A stretch of 39,486 nt of DNA from Xylophilus sp. ASV27 (GTDB lineage Bacteria; Pseudomonadota; Gammaproteobacteria; Burkholderiales; Burkholderiaceae_C): the NCBI RefSeq assembly GCF_016428875.1, contig NZ_JAELTO010000033.1, positions 1 through 39,486 of the forward strand, given 5' to 3'. The translations under genes and the position numbers were made by a program. Of the stretch, positions 1 through 8,470 are shown in pieces (positions within the stretch are counted from its first letter, which is position 1; each line of letters starts with the position of its first letter). The notes beneath the pieces were generated by a model that worked only from the letters and a program-made list of their open reading frames with translations, ran no database searches and was not told the DNA's origin.

Positions 1-135
1 CTGGCCGGCATGAAGGACTCCAAGGTGATCGTGGCGATCAACAAGGACGAGGAGGCGCCCATCTTCTCCGTGGCCGACTACGGCCTCGTGGCCGATCTGT
101 TCTCGGCTGTGCCGGAGATGGTGCAGGCTTTGTAG
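1..135 (+). CDS. etfA: Electron transfer flavoprotein subunit alpha, 3' end (partial)
   Basis: Only the last 44 codons are in the window. The frame reads [20 protein letters not shown] and continues to a TAG at 133-135. This is the FAD-binding C-terminal domain of EtfA, where the conserved [10 protein letters not shown](E/P)EAPIF stretch lies next to the flavin. EtfA/EtfB carry electrons from acyl-CoA dehydrogenases to ETF-ubiquinone oxidoreductase in the cytoplasm. That fits the acyl-CoA dehydrogenase gene just downstream. The start and the usual partner etfB lie outside the window. Confidence 0.93.
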   Translation: MAGMKDSKVIVAINKDEEAPIFSVADYGLVADLFSAVPEMVQAL

Positions 136-142
136 CACCCAG

Positions 143-180
143 CGGCGCCTTCGGGCGCCGTGGCTGCCTCAAGAGGCAGC
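143..180 (+). terminator. Tandem hairpins after etfA
   Basis: Two perfect 7-bp stems follow the etfA stop: CGGCGCC (143-149) with GGCGCCG (154-160) around a TTCG loop, and GCTGCCT (163-169) with AGGCAGC (174-180) around CAAG. No T-run follows, so this is a plausible but unproven transcription end or RNA-stabilising structure. Confidence 0.5.
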
Positions 181-260
181 AGAAGAAGAACAGATGCGAC
201 CGGTGCGCGGCACCGGACCGGCTGATGGCAGCAAGACATCCGCACATGGAGGAGCCCCGC

Positions 261-1394
261 ATGCTGAATACCGACGCAGGCCGCAAGGTCCGTGGCCTTC
301 TCGTGGGCGTCTGCATGGCCGCCGCGGCCTTGTCCGTGCAGGCTGCCGCGCTGGTGGTGGTGCAGGTGGCGCCGATGACGGGCGTGGCGGCATCGCTGGG
401 CCGTGCCTATGAGGCGGGGCTGCAACTGGCGTTGGCGCAGTTCAACGCCGCGGGCGGGGCCGCCGGGAACACGCTCAGGCTGGTGTCCGGTGACGACGGC
501 TCGCGGCCGCAGGACACGGTGAGCCTCACGCGCACCCTGGTGGCCGAGCAGCGGCCGCTGGTGCTGGCCGGCTATTTCGGCACGCGCGGCGTGAGCGATC
601 TGGTGGCCAGCGGCCTGCTCGATCAGGAGAAGCTGCCGCTGGTGGGCTATCGCGCCACGCTGCTGAGGGGGGACGTGCCCCTGGTCTACAGCGTGCGCGC
701 GGGTCTGGCCGATCAGGTCGACAAGATCATGCAGCACCTCTCCACGCTCGGCATCGACAAGGCCGGCGTCTTCATGGAAGAGGGCCCGCAGACCAAGGCG
801 GTGCAGGCTCTGGTGGCGGATGCCGCCGCGCGGCGCAGGATCACGGTGGTGGCCACGGCCACCGTGCCCGCGGGCTCCGGCAAGACCGAGCCGGCGGTGA
901 CGGCGCTGCACGCGGCCGCGCCGCAGGCGATCCTGATGCTGGCGAGCGAGGCGAGCGCCGGCTTCGTCGAGGGGTACCGCGCGGCCGGCGGAGGCGCGCA
1001 GCTGTTCGCCAGCTCGGACGTCGACGTGGAGCAACTGGCGCGGCGCCTGGGCGACGAGCAGCTCGCGGGCATCTCGATTGCGCAGGTCACGCCCAGCCCG
1101 ACCAGGCTCACCACGCGCCTGGTGCGTGACTTCCAGCAGGCGCTCAAGGCGTCCAAGAACCCGCTGCCCGCGAGCCACGCCATGCTCGAGGGCTACATCA
1201 ACGGCCGCGTCATCGCCGAAGCGGTGAAGCGCGCCGGCGCCAACCCGACCCGCGAGAGTCTGGTCAAGGCGCTCGACGGCATGGACCGGCTGGACCTGGG
1301 CGATTACGTCATCGCCTTCCGGCCGGGCGAGCACACCGGCTCGCGCTATGTCGACCTCTCCATCGTCGCGGGCAGCGGACGGCTGCGCCAGTGA
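261..1394 (+). CDS. ABC transporter substrate-binding protein, branched-chain amino acid type (Peripla_BP_6)
   Basis: This 377-residue periplasmic receptor should bind a small ligand for a LivFGHM-type importer. The N-terminus MLNTDAGRKVRGLLVGVC runs into an Ala-rich hydrophobic stretch ending SVQA, a good signal peptide. The mature part opens with VVVQVAPMTG, as in Leu/Ile/Val-binding proteins (usually 360-400 residues). I chose ATG 261 because GGAGGAG (248-254) precedes it by 6 nt; in-frame ATGs at 225 and 246 lack this. No permease or ATPase gene is adjacent. It sits between etfA and an acyl-CoA dehydrogenase gene, which suggests a ligand degraded through an acyl-CoA, but the ligand cannot be read from the sequence. 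Confidence 0.85.
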   Translation: MLNTDAGRKVRGLLVGVCMAAAALSVQAAALVVVQVAPMTGVAASLGRAYEAGLQLALAQFNAAGGAAGNTLRLVSGDDGSRPQDTVSLTRTLVAEQRPLVLAGYFGTRGVSDLVASGLLDQEKLPLVGYRATLLRGDVPLVYSVRAGLADQVDKIMQHLSTLGIDKAGVFMEEGPQTKAVQALVADAAARRRITVVATATVPAGSGKTEPAVTALHAAAPQAILMLASEASAGFVEGYRAAGGGAQLFASSDVDVEQLARRLGDEQLAGISIAQVTPSPTRLTTRLVRDFQQALKASKNPLPASHAMLEGYINGRVIAEAVKRAGANPTRESLVKALDGMDRLDLGDYVIAFRPGEHTGSRYVDLSIVAGSGRLRQ

Positions 1395-1422
1395 CCCCTT
1401 TCCTCCTCAACGGACATCCATC

Positions 1423-3213
1423 GTGAGCTACACCGCCCCCCTCAAGGACATGCTGTTCGACATCGAGCACCTGGCCCGCATCGACCATATCGCCCAACTG
1501 CCCGGCTTCGAGGACGCGGGCCTGGACACCGCGCAGGCGGTGCTCGAGGAATGCGCCCGCTTCACCCAGGACGTGATCGCGCCGCTGAACCAGATCGGCG
1601 ACACCCAGCCTTCGAGCTGGAAGGACGGCGCCGTCACCACCACGCCCGGCTTCAAGGACGCGTTCCGCCAGTACGCCGAGGGCGGCTGGCAAGGCCTGCA
1701 GCATCCGCTGAACTTTGGCGGCCAGGGCCTGCCCAAGACCATAGGCGCGGCCTGCGGCGAAATGCTCAACGCCGCCAACCTGAGCTTCGCGCTGTGCCCG
1801 CTGCTGTCCGACGGCGCGATCGAGGCGCTGCTGACCGCCGGCAGCGACACCCTCAAGGCCCTCTACCTCGAGAAGCTGGTGAGCGGCCGGTGGACCGGCA
1901 CCATGAACCTGACCGAGCCGCAGGCCGGCAGCGACCTGTCGCTGGTGCGCACCCGCGCCGAGCCGCAGCCCGACGGCAGCTACAAGGTCTTCGGCACCAA
2001 GATCTTCATCACCTACGGCGAGCACGACATGGCGGAGAACATCGTGCACCTGGTGCTGGCGCGGGTGCAGGGCGCGCCCGAGGGCGTCAAGGGCATCAGC
2101 CTGTTCGTGGTGCCCAAGTTCCTGGTCAAGGCCGACGGCAGCCTGGGCGCGCGCAACGACGTGCAATGCGTCTCCATCGAGCACAAGATGGGCATCAAGG
2201 CCTCGCCCACGGCGGTGCTGCAGTTCGGCGATGCGGGCGGTGCGGTGGGCTACCTCGTGGGCGAGGAGAACCGCGGCCTGGAGTACATGTTCATCATGAT
2301 GAACGCCGCCCGCTATGCGGTGGGCGTGCAGGGCATTGCCGTGGCCGACCGCGCCTACCAGAAGGCGGTGGCCTATGCGCGCGACCGGGTGCAGAGCCGG
2401 CCGGTGGACGGCTCGCTGCCGCACAGCGCTCCGATCATCCACCACCCCGACGTGCGCCGCATGCTGATGACCATGCGCGCCTTCACCGAGGGCTGCCGCG
2501 CCATGGCCACGGTGGCCGCCGCCGCCTACGATGCCGCGCACCACGCGCCCGATGCCGAGGCGCGGGCCCAGAACCAGGCCTTCTACGAATTCCTGGTGCC
2601 GCTGGTCAAGGGCTACAGCACCGAGATGAGTCTGGAGGTCGCCTCGCTCGGCGTGCAGGTGCATGGCGGCATGGGCTTCATCGAGGAGACCGGCGCGGCG
2701 CAGTACTACCGCGACGCCAAGATCCTGACCATCTACGAAGGTACGACGGCGATCCAGGCCAACGACCTGGTCGGCCGCAAGACCGGCCGCGACGGCGGCC
2801 GCACCGCCCGGGCCATCGCCGCGCAGGTCGAGGCCACCGAGGCCGAACTGGCGCAGCGCGGCAGCGAGGCGGCGCGCGAGGTGCTGGGCCGGCTCACCGC
2901 CGCGCGCCTGGCCTTCCTCGAGGTGGTGGACTTCGTCGTGGCCGGCGCCAGGACCGATCCGAACGCGGTCTTCGCGGGCTCGGTGCCCTACCTCATGCTG
3001 GCCGGCAACCTGGTGGCGGGCTGGCAGTTGGCGCGCTCGCTGCTGGTGGCCGAAGACTGTCTCGCGCGGGATGGCGACAGATCCTTCATGCAGGCCAAGA
3101 TCACCACCGCACGCTTCTATGCGGGACACATCCTGACCCGTGTGCCGGGGCTGCGCGACAGCATCGTCGAGGGCGCCGCAAGTGTGACGGCCATGGCGCT
3201 CGACGCTTTCTGA
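1423..3213 (+). CDS. Acyl-CoA dehydrogenase, long form with C-terminal extension (DmdC/FadE-like)
   Basis: This 596-residue FAD enzyme oxidises an acyl-CoA to the 2-enoyl-CoA and passes electrons to ETF. It begins MSYTAPLKDMLFDIEHLARI and has the family order: N-terminal helical domain, beta domain with MNLTEPQAGSDLS (about residues 182-195), C-terminal helical domain with GGMGFIEETGAAQYYRDAKI and YEGTTAIQANDL, and the extra C-terminal domain that makes the ~600-residue class (3-methylmercaptopropionyl-CoA dehydrogenase DmdC and relatives). The start is GTG 1423; the frame is open further upstream to 1348, but that part overlaps the preceding gene and looks unlike the family. Repeat copy A1 starts at its stop codon. 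The true substrate is unknown. Confidence 0.9.
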   Translation: MSYTAPLKDMLFDIEHLARIDHIAQLPGFEDAGLDTAQAVLEECARFTQDVIAPLNQIGDTQPSSWKDGAVTTTPGFKDAFRQYAEGGWQGLQHPLNFGGQGLPKTIGAACGEMLNAANLSFALCPLLSDGAIEALLTAGSDTLKALYLEKLVSGRWTGTMNLTEPQAGSDLSLVRTRAEPQPDGSYKVFGTKIFITYGEHDMAENIVHLVLARVQGAPEGVKGISLFVVPKFLVKADGSLGARNDVQCVSIEHKMGIKASPTAVLQFGDAGGAVGYLVGEENRGLEYMFIMMNAARYAVGVQGIAVADRAYQKAVAYARDRVQSRPVDGSLPHSAPIIHHPDVRRMLMTMRAFTEGCRAMATVAAAAYDAAHHAPDAEARAQNQAFYEFLVPLVKGYSTEMSLEVASLGVQVHGGMGFIEETGAAQYYRDAKILTIYEGTTAIQANDLVGRKTGRDGGRTARAIAAQVEATEAELAQRGSEAAREVLGRLTAARLAFLEVVDFVVAGARTDPNAVFAGSVPYLMLAGNLVAGWQLARSLLVAEDCLARDGDRSFMQAKITTARFYAGHILTRVPGLRDSIVEGAASVTAMALDAF

Positions 3214-3270
3214 CCATTCAAAAACAATAGCTGAAAGCCCATGCAGCTTGTGGGCTGGAGCCAATTTTCA
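3214..3270 (+). repeat. Family A repeat, copy A1
   Basis: A ~57-bp element directly after the acyl-CoA dehydrogenase stop. The AT-rich side comes first (CAAAAACAATAGCTGA), then a stem AGCCCA (3236-3241) / TGGGCT (3251-3256), then GGAGCCAATTTT. It is the most diverged of seven copies and lies 15 nt upstream of the nitronate monooxygenase start. Confidence 0.75.
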
Positions 3271-3285
3271 CTGGAATTTCACACC

Positions 3286-4239
3286 ATGTCCCGACTGCCC
3301 CCGCCGCTCGATCGTCTGCCACTGCCCATCATCGGCTCGCCGCTGTTCATCATCAGCAACCCCAAGCTCGTCATCGCGCAGTGCCAGGCCGGGGTCGTCG
3401 GCTCCATGCCGGCGCTCAACGCGCGCCCGGCCTCGCAGCTGGACGAGTGGCTGGCCGAGATCACCGAGACGCTCGCGGCCTGGGACAAGGCCCATCCCGA
3501 CCAGCCTGCCGCGCCCTTCGCCATCAACCAGATCGTGCACAAGAGCAACGACCGGCTCGAACACGACATGGAACTGTGCGTCAAGTACAAGGTGCCGATC
3601 TACATCACCTCGCTCGGCGCGCGCGAGGACATCAACGCGGCGGCGCACAGCCATGGCGGCGTGGTGCTGCACGACATCATCAACAACCGGTTCGCGCACA
3701 AGGCGATCGAGAAGGGCGCCGACGGCCTGATCGCGGTGGCCGCGGGCGCCGGCGGCCATGCGGGCGTCAAGAGCCCGTTCGCATTGATCCAGGAAATCCG
3801 CCAGTGGTTCGACGGCCCGGTGGCGCTGTCAGGCGCGATCTCCACCGGCGGCGCGGTGCTGGCGGCGCAGGCCATGGGCGCGGACTTCGCCTACATCGGC
3901 TCGGCCTTCATCGCCACCGAGGAGGCGCGCGCCAGCGAGGCCTACAAGCAGGCCATCGTCGAGGGCGACTCCGACGACATCGTCTACAGCAACCTGTTCA
4001 CCGGCGTGCATGGCAACTACCTCGCCCCGAGCATCCGCGCAGCCGGCCTCGATCCCGACAACCTGCCGGTGAGCGACCCGAGCAAGATGAGTTTCGGCGG
4101 CGACGCCAAGAAGGCCTGGAAGGACATCTGGGGCTGCGGCCAGGGCATCGGGCCGGTCCAGGCGGTGGTGCCCGCCGCCGACCTGGTGGCGCGCCTGCGC
4201 CGGGAATATGCCGAGGCGCGCAGCCGGCTGATCGTATAA
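3286..4239 (+). CDS. Nitronate monooxygenase (2-nitropropane dioxygenase family)
   Basis: This 317-residue flavoenzyme belongs to the NMO family, which oxidises alkyl nitronates such as propionate 3-nitronate with FMN and O2. The sequence shows a TIM-barrel of this type: PIIGSPLFIISNPKL at the N-terminus, VVGSMPALNARP, then the phosphate-binding region AAGAGGHAGVKSPFALI, with the conserved GGH about residue 163, and AMGADFAYIGSAFIA. I start it at ATG 3286 (MSRLPPPLDRL); the frame is open back to 3241 only through repeat A1. Many relatives act on unknown compounds, so the family call is firm and the substrate is not. Confidence 0.88.
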   Translation: MSRLPPPLDRLPLPIIGSPLFIISNPKLVIAQCQAGVVGSMPALNARPASQLDEWLAEITETLAAWDKAHPDQPAAPFAINQIVHKSNDRLEHDMELCVKYKVPIYITSLGAREDINAAAHSHGGVVLHDIINNRFAHKAIEKGADGLIAVAAGAGGHAGVKSPFALIQEIRQWFDGPVALSGAISTGGAVLAAQAMGADFAYIGSAFIATEEARASEAYKQAIVEGDSDDIVYSNLFTGVHGNYLAPSIRAAGLDPDNLPVSDPSKMSFGGDAKKAWKDIWGCGQGIGPVQAVVPAADLVARLRREYAEARSRLIV

Positions 4240-4266
4240 AAGGCATTCGTCCACCGAAACCCCAGG

Positions 4267-4287
4267 GGCCCGTTCGCGGGCCTTTGC
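4267..4287 (+). terminator. Probable intrinsic terminator after nitronate monooxygenase
   Basis: GGCCCG (4267-4272) pairs with CGGGCC (4277-4282) around a TTCG loop and is followed by TTTGCCTT. The stem is compact but the T-tract is short. It separates the flavoenzyme gene from the acyltransferase gene. Confidence 0.6.
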
Positions 4288-4309
4288 CTTGTCCGCAGCC
4301 GCCCACACC

Positions 4310-5413
4310 ATGTCCGCTCCTGCCAACGCCCAGCGCATGCCGTTGATCGACGCGCTCAAGGCGGTGGCCTGCGTGCTCATCATCTGGCACCACCTGGCGT
4401 TCTACGGGCCTATGTCGGACGTGGCGCGGCCGCTGGCGCCGGCGCTGCTGGACTGGCTGGCCGAGTACGCCCGCATGGCGGTCCATGTGTTCCTGGTGCT
4501 CGGCGGCTTCCTGGCCGCGGCCTCGCTGGCGCCCGAGGTGCGGCCGCGCTTCGAGCGGCCCCTGGCCCAGATAACGCGCCGCTACGCGCGCCTGTCCGCG
4601 CCCTACCTGGCGGCGCTGTGCGTCAGCGTGCTGGTGGCCGCGCTGGTGCGCCCGGCGCTGCACAGCCCCGCCGTGCCCCCCGCGCCCACGCTCGGCCAGT
4701 TGCTGGCGCATGGCCTGCTGGTGCAGGACCTGGCGGGCGAGGAGGGCCTGTCGGCCGGCGTCTGGTACGTGGCGATCGACTTCCAGCTGTTCGCGCTGAC
4801 GGTGCTGCTGCTGGCACTGGCCCGGCCGCTGCAGCAGCGCTGGCCGCGGCATGGCACGCGCATTGGCGCGGCGCTGGTGCTGGTGATCGCGGCGCTGTCG
4901 CTGGCCATCTTCAACCGGCATGCCGAACTCGACGACACCGCGCTGTACTTCTTCGGCTCCTACGGGCTGGGCATGCTGGCCTGGTGGGCGGGCCGCTCGC
5001 GCCACCCGCGGCACTGGATCGCCGCCATGCTGGCGCTGGGCGTGGCGGCGCTGGCGCTCGACTGGCGCGGGCGACTGGCCACGGCCCTGGTGACGGCGCT
5101 GGTGCTGGCCTGGGCGCAGCGCAGCGAGCCGCTGCGGCACTGGCAGGCGCACCCCGCACTGCTGCGGCTCGGGCGCATGTCGTACTCGGTGTTCCTGATC
5201 CACTTCCCGGTCTGCCTGCTGGTGGCCGCCTGGGTCGGCCTGCGCTGGCCGGCCGACCCGGCGGCCAATGCGCTGGGCATGCTGGCGGCCTTCCTGCTGT
5301 CGGTTGTGGCGGGCATGGCGCTGCACTACGGCGTGGAGCGGCGCGCCGCCTCGGCGCGCATGCTGGCGGGGCTGTTCGCGGCGCTGCTGGTCTGCGGCTG
5401 GCTGGTGCGCTGA
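4310..5413 (+). CDS. Acyltransferase family 3 membrane protein (OafA/YrhL-like)
   Basis: A 367-residue integral membrane protein of the acyltransferase-3 family, which moves acetyl or other acyl groups onto surface sugars, peptidoglycan or exported small molecules. Residues 7-30 read NAQRMPLIDALKAVACVLII, followed by WHHLAFYG, the usual first helix with its catalytic-region histidines. About ten hydrophobic segments follow, including RRYARLSAPYLAAL and the late MSYSVFLIHFPVCLL, which is diagnostic. ATG 4310 is preferred; upstream only a TTG at 4289 is possible. No glycan genes are near, so the acceptor is unknown. Confidence 0.85.
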   Translation: MSAPANAQRMPLIDALKAVACVLIIWHHLAFYGPMSDVARPLAPALLDWLAEYARMAVHVFLVLGGFLAAASLAPEVRPRFERPLAQITRRYARLSAPYLAALCVSVLVAALVRPALHSPAVPPAPTLGQLLAHGLLVQDLAGEEGLSAGVWYVAIDFQLFALTVLLLALARPLQQRWPRHGTRIGAALVLVIAALSLAIFNRHAELDDTALYFFGSYGLGMLAWWAGRSRHPRHWIAAMLALGVAALALDWRGRLATALVTALVLAWAQRSEPLRHWQAHPALLRLGRMSYSVFLIHFPVCLLVAAWVGLRWPADPAANALGMLAAFLLSVVAGMALHYGVERRAASARMLAGLFAALLVCGWLVR

Positions 5414-5516
5414 GCCGCCTGCGGAGGCCTTTTCCGTTCTGAGGCATGATCGACGCCTTCCGGCGGCGCCGATCTGGCGCGCACCCGGGCTACCTGCCCC
5501 GATTTTCCTGATTCCC

Positions 5517-6734
5517 ATGAAAACCCCCCTCCTGCGGACCGCGCTGGTGCTCGGCCTGCTGTCGGCCATCGGGCCTTTCGCGATCGACATGTACCTGCCG
5601 GCGCTGCCGTCCATCGGGCAGAGCCTGGGCGCCGATACCGGCGCGGTGCAGATGAGCCTGATGGCCTTCTTCATCTCCCTGGGGCTGGGGCAGATCGTCT
5701 ACGGCCCGGTGTCCGACATGCTCGGGCGCAAGCCGCCGCTGTACTTCGGGCTGCTGGTGTTTGCCGCGGGCAGCGTGGGCTGCGCGCTGGCGGGCGACGT
5801 GCAGACGCTGATCGCCTTCCGTTTCCTGCAGGGGCTGGGCGCCTGCGCCGGCATGGTGGTGCCGCGCGCGGTGGTGCGCGACCTGCACACCGGGCATGAC
5901 GCGGCGCGGCTGATGTCGCTGCTGATGCTGGTGTTCAGCGTCTCGCCCATCCTGGCGCCGCTGTGCGGCAGCCTGCTGATCGAATGGGCCGGCTGGCGCG
6001 CGGTGTTCTGGGCGGTGACGGTGGCGGCGGGGCTGGGGCTGGTGCTGCTCGGCACCAGCCTGCGCGAGACCCGGCCGGCGCACGAGCGCGTGGACAGCAG
6101 CGTGGGCAGCGCGCTGCGCGGCTATGGCCTGCTGCTGCGCGACCGGCACTTCCTCGGGCTGGTGTTCATCGGCGCCTTCGGCATCTCCAGCTTCTTCGCC
6201 TACCTGGCGAATTCGTCCTTCGTGCTGATCCAGCACTACGGCCTCACGCCGCGCATGTACAGCCTGGCCTTCTCGGTCAATGCCGTGTCCTTCATCGGCG
6301 TATCGCAGCTCACGGGGCGCCTGGGCGCGCGCTGGGGGCTGCACCGCACGGTGCGCGTGGCCGTCGCCGGCTATGCCCTCACCATGGCGCTGCTGCTGGC
6401 GCTGAACCTGCTGGGCATCGAGCACCTGGCCGTGCTGGTCGGACTGCTGTTCGTCGGCTACGGTTTCCTGGGCCTGGTGGTGCCGAGCACGGCCGTGCTG
6501 GCGCTGGAGGAGCACGGCGCCATCGCCGGCACCGCGTCGGCGCTGATGGGCACGCTGCAGTTCGTGACCGGCGCGGCGGTGATCGCCCTGGTCGGCCTGT
6601 TCGTGGACGGCACGGCGCGGCCCATGCTCGCCGGCATCGCCGGCTGCGCGCTGGTGGCCGCGCTGCTGACGCGGCTCACGCTGCACGGCCGCGCCGACGC
6701 ACTTCACGCGCCGGCCGGGGCGCACACGCCGTAG
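5517..6734 (+). CDS. Bcr/CflA family multidrug efflux MFS transporter
   Basis: A 405-residue, 12-helix major facilitator transporter of the drug:H+ antiporter type (Bcr/CflA). Signature stretches are GPFAIDMYLPALPSIGQSLG near the N-terminus, GQIVYGPVSDMLGRKPPLYF (motif A between helices 2 and 3, about residues 61-80) and RFLQGLGACAGMVVPRAVVR. ATG 5517 starts MKTPLLRTALVLG; the open frame runs further upstream but through the neighbouring gene. It likely exports toxic small molecules from the cytoplasm. It stands 103 nt after the acyltransferase gene and may be co-transcribed with it; a weak GCCT/AGGC hairpin with TTTT near 5420-5440 could separate them. Confidence 0.9.
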   Translation: MKTPLLRTALVLGLLSAIGPFAIDMYLPALPSIGQSLGADTGAVQMSLMAFFISLGLGQIVYGPVSDMLGRKPPLYFGLLVFAAGSVGCALAGDVQTLIAFRFLQGLGACAGMVVPRAVVRDLHTGHDAARLMSLLMLVFSVSPILAPLCGSLLIEWAGWRAVFWAVTVAAGLGLVLLGTSLRETRPAHERVDSSVGSALRGYGLLLRDRHFLGLVFIGAFGISSFFAYLANSSFVLIQHYGLTPRMYSLAFSVNAVSFIGVSQLTGRLGARWGLHRTVRVAVAGYALTMALLLALNLLGIEHLAVLVGLLFVGYGFLGLVVPSTAVLALEEHGAIAGTASALMGTLQFVTGAAVIALVGLFVDGTARPMLAGIAGCALVAALLTRLTLHGRADALHAPAGAHTP

Positions 6735-6762
6735 TCCGGCCTGTAGCAGGCGGAATATGGAT

Positions 6763-6818
6763 GGAAAAGGCCTGTAACCCAGGATCTATCTGGGCTATTT
6801 GCTATTAAAAAGAGAGCG
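6763..6818. repeat. Family A repeat, copy A2
   Basis: It reads GGAAAAGGCCTGTAACCCAG, a loop, CTGGGCTATTTGCTATTAAA and AGAGAGCG. The stem is CCCAG (6778-6782) / CTGGG (6790-6794). It lies between the exporter gene (+) and the broken cupin gene (-), and its AT-rich half encodes the last cupin residues and the cupin stop codon (6795-6797). Confidence 0.8.
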
Positions 6819-7250
6819 ATTGGCAGGTGCCGGCCATGGCGTGGGCGGCGGAACGCCGCAGACCGGCTCGACATCGACACTCTTGAAGTCGGCCGGCGAG
6901 ACGATCTCCAGATACTCCATGTCCGGCGAATAGTCGAACAGGTAGTGCCTTATGCCCGGACGCTGGTGCACCACGTCGCCGGCTTCCACCAGGGTGACCT
7001 AGTCCTCGTACATGAAGCGCGCCCAGCCCTTGAGCATGTAGACGATCTGAAAGTCTGCCTCGTGCCGGTGCCAGCCGGTGCCCGCCTCGGGCGGCAGGTT
7101 GGCCTTCACCAGGTGGGCAATGACCTTGCCGTGGGTGGCCTTGGCGATGCCCAGGTCACGGTAGAGGAAGAAGTCGCGCAGGCCCCCCGAGACGAACTCG
7201 GTATCACCTGGCTTCACGTGGGAGAACTCGGTCGCGGTGGTGTGTGGCAT
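6795..7250 (-). pseudogene. Cupin-domain protein interrupted by an amber codon
   Basis: Read through, this is a ~150-residue single-domain cupin beginning MPHTTATEFSHVKPGD. It has the metal-site motif GTGWHRHEADFQIVYML and the second half EAGDVVHQRPGIRHYLFDYS. A TAG at 7001-6999 splits it after ARFMYED; beyond the stop the same frame continues VTLVEAGDVV without a shift. Relatives seem to have Gln there, so one C-to-T change would explain it. The C-terminus (NRSLFNSK) and stop come from repeat A2. Either a recent pseudogene or a base-call error; a truncated 83-residue product would lack half of the barrel. Confidence 0.8.
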
Positions 7251-7331
7251 AGGACGCTCCTGTGCAATTCCCGGGAAGGTGCAACACGCATAAACCGTTC
7301 CCGCCGCGCAGGCCTGCAGGATTCTCTGTGA

Positions 7332-7353
7332 ATACTGTATATTTAAACAGTAT
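7332..7353 (+). promoter_or_regulatory. LexA (SOS) box upstream of the radical SAM gene
   Basis: A 22-bp palindrome with perfect 7-bp arms, ATACTGT (7332-7338) and ACAGTAT (7347-7353), separated by ATATTTAA. It matches the gammaproteobacterial and betaproteobacterial LexA consensus CTGT-N8-ACAG and its preferred flanks. It ends 16 nt before ATG 7370 and overlaps TATATT (7338-7343), a possible -10, so LexA binding should block transcription. Confidence 0.88.
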
Positions 7354-7369
7354 CAAGTGCCACGCTCCC

Positions 7370-8458
7370 ATGGACCCCGTCTTCATCCCCCTGCACGCCC
7401 TGAAAGGCCGGGGCAGTGCCACGCGTATCGCGCACCGCTTCGAGTCGAGCGCGCGCGACGCCTATGACGACGGCTGGGGCACGCTGGAAGAGGAGCAGGC
7501 CGGGGACGCCGCGCCGCCGGCCACCGAAGTGCGCTTCGAGGACGTGAAAAGCGCCATCAGCCGCAACGACTCGCCCGACATTCCCTTCGACGCCTCGCTC
7601 AACCCCTACCGGGGCTGCGAGCATGGCTGCATCTACTGCTTCGCGCGGCCCACGCACAGCTACCTCAACCTGTCGCCGGGGCTGGACTTCGAGACCAAGA
7701 TCATCGCCAAGCGCAACCTGGCCGAGGTGCTGCGGCAGGAGATCTCGCGGCCCGCCTACCGGCCCAGCCACATCGCCGTCGGTACCGCCACCGACTGCTA
7801 CCAGCCGGTCGAGCGCGAGCTGCGGCTCACGCGCGCCGCGCTGGAGGTGCTGCACGAGGCGCGCCACCCGTTCGGGCTGGTCACCAAGTCCAGCGCGGTC
7901 GAGGCCGACCTCGACCTGCTCGCCGCCGCGGCGGCCGACGGGCGCGCGGCGGTCTACGTCACCATCACCACGCTCGATGCCAGGCTCGCGCGCATTCTTG
8001 AGCCGCGCGCGGCGGCACCGCAGCGCCGGCTGCGCACCATCCGCACGCTGGCCGAGTCCGGCATCCCGGTGGGGGTCAGCGTGGCGCCGCAGATTCCGTT
8101 CATCACCGAGGACCTGGAGCAGGTGCTGGCCGCGGCGTTTGAGGCCGGCGCGCGCAGCGCCTTCTACACCGTGGTGCGCCTGCCGTGGGAGGTGGCGCCG
8201 CTGTTCCGCGAATGGTTGGAGTTGCACTACCCGGATCGCGCGGCGCGCGTGATGGCGCGCATCCAGGACATGCGCGGCGGCAAGGACTATGACGCCGACT
8301 TCGCCACCCGCATGAAGGGCAGCGGCCTGTGGGCCGACCTGATCCGCCAGCGCTTCGAGAAGGCGACGCAGCGCCTGGGCTTCAGCCGCCAGCGCATATC
8401 GCTCGACCACTCGGCCTTCCGGCCGCCCGGGCGCAATGGGCAGGGCAGCTTGTTCTAG
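7370..8458 (+). CDS. PA0069-family radical SAM protein (SplB-like), SOS-controlled
   Basis: This 362-residue protein carries the radical SAM cluster motif C83-x3-C87-x2-C90 in RGCEHGCIYCFARPTH, after the conserved SLNPYRGC. Other family stretches are VGTATDCYQPVERELRLTRA and VAPQIPFITEDLEQVL. The family resembles spore photoproduct lyase (SplB), which repairs thymine dimers, but its reaction is not established. I start at ATG 7370 (MDPVFIPLHALKGRG); earlier in-frame starts would run through the LexA box. The box argues for a DNA-damage role; I recall that the Pseudomonas aeruginosa homologue PA0069 is on SOS-induced gene lists. The gene is convergent with the aldolase gene, 12 nt away. Confidence 0.88.
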   Translation: MDPVFIPLHALKGRGSATRIAHRFESSARDAYDDGWGTLEEEQAGDAAPPATEVRFEDVKSAISRNDSPDIPFDASLNPYRGCEHGCIYCFARPTHSYLNLSPGLDFETKIIAKRNLAEVLRQEISRPAYRPSHIAVGTATDCYQPVERELRLTRAALEVLHEARHPFGLVTKSSAVEADLDLLAAAAADGRAAVYVTITTLDARLARILEPRAAAPQRRLRTIRTLAESGIPVGVSVAPQIPFITEDLEQVLAAAFEAGARSAFYTVVRLPWEVAPLFREWLELHYPDRAARVMARIQDMRGGKDYDADFATRMKGSGLWADLIRQRFEKATQRLGFSRQRISLDHSAFRPPGRNGQGSLF

Positions 8459-8470
8459 TGCCGCGTCGCG

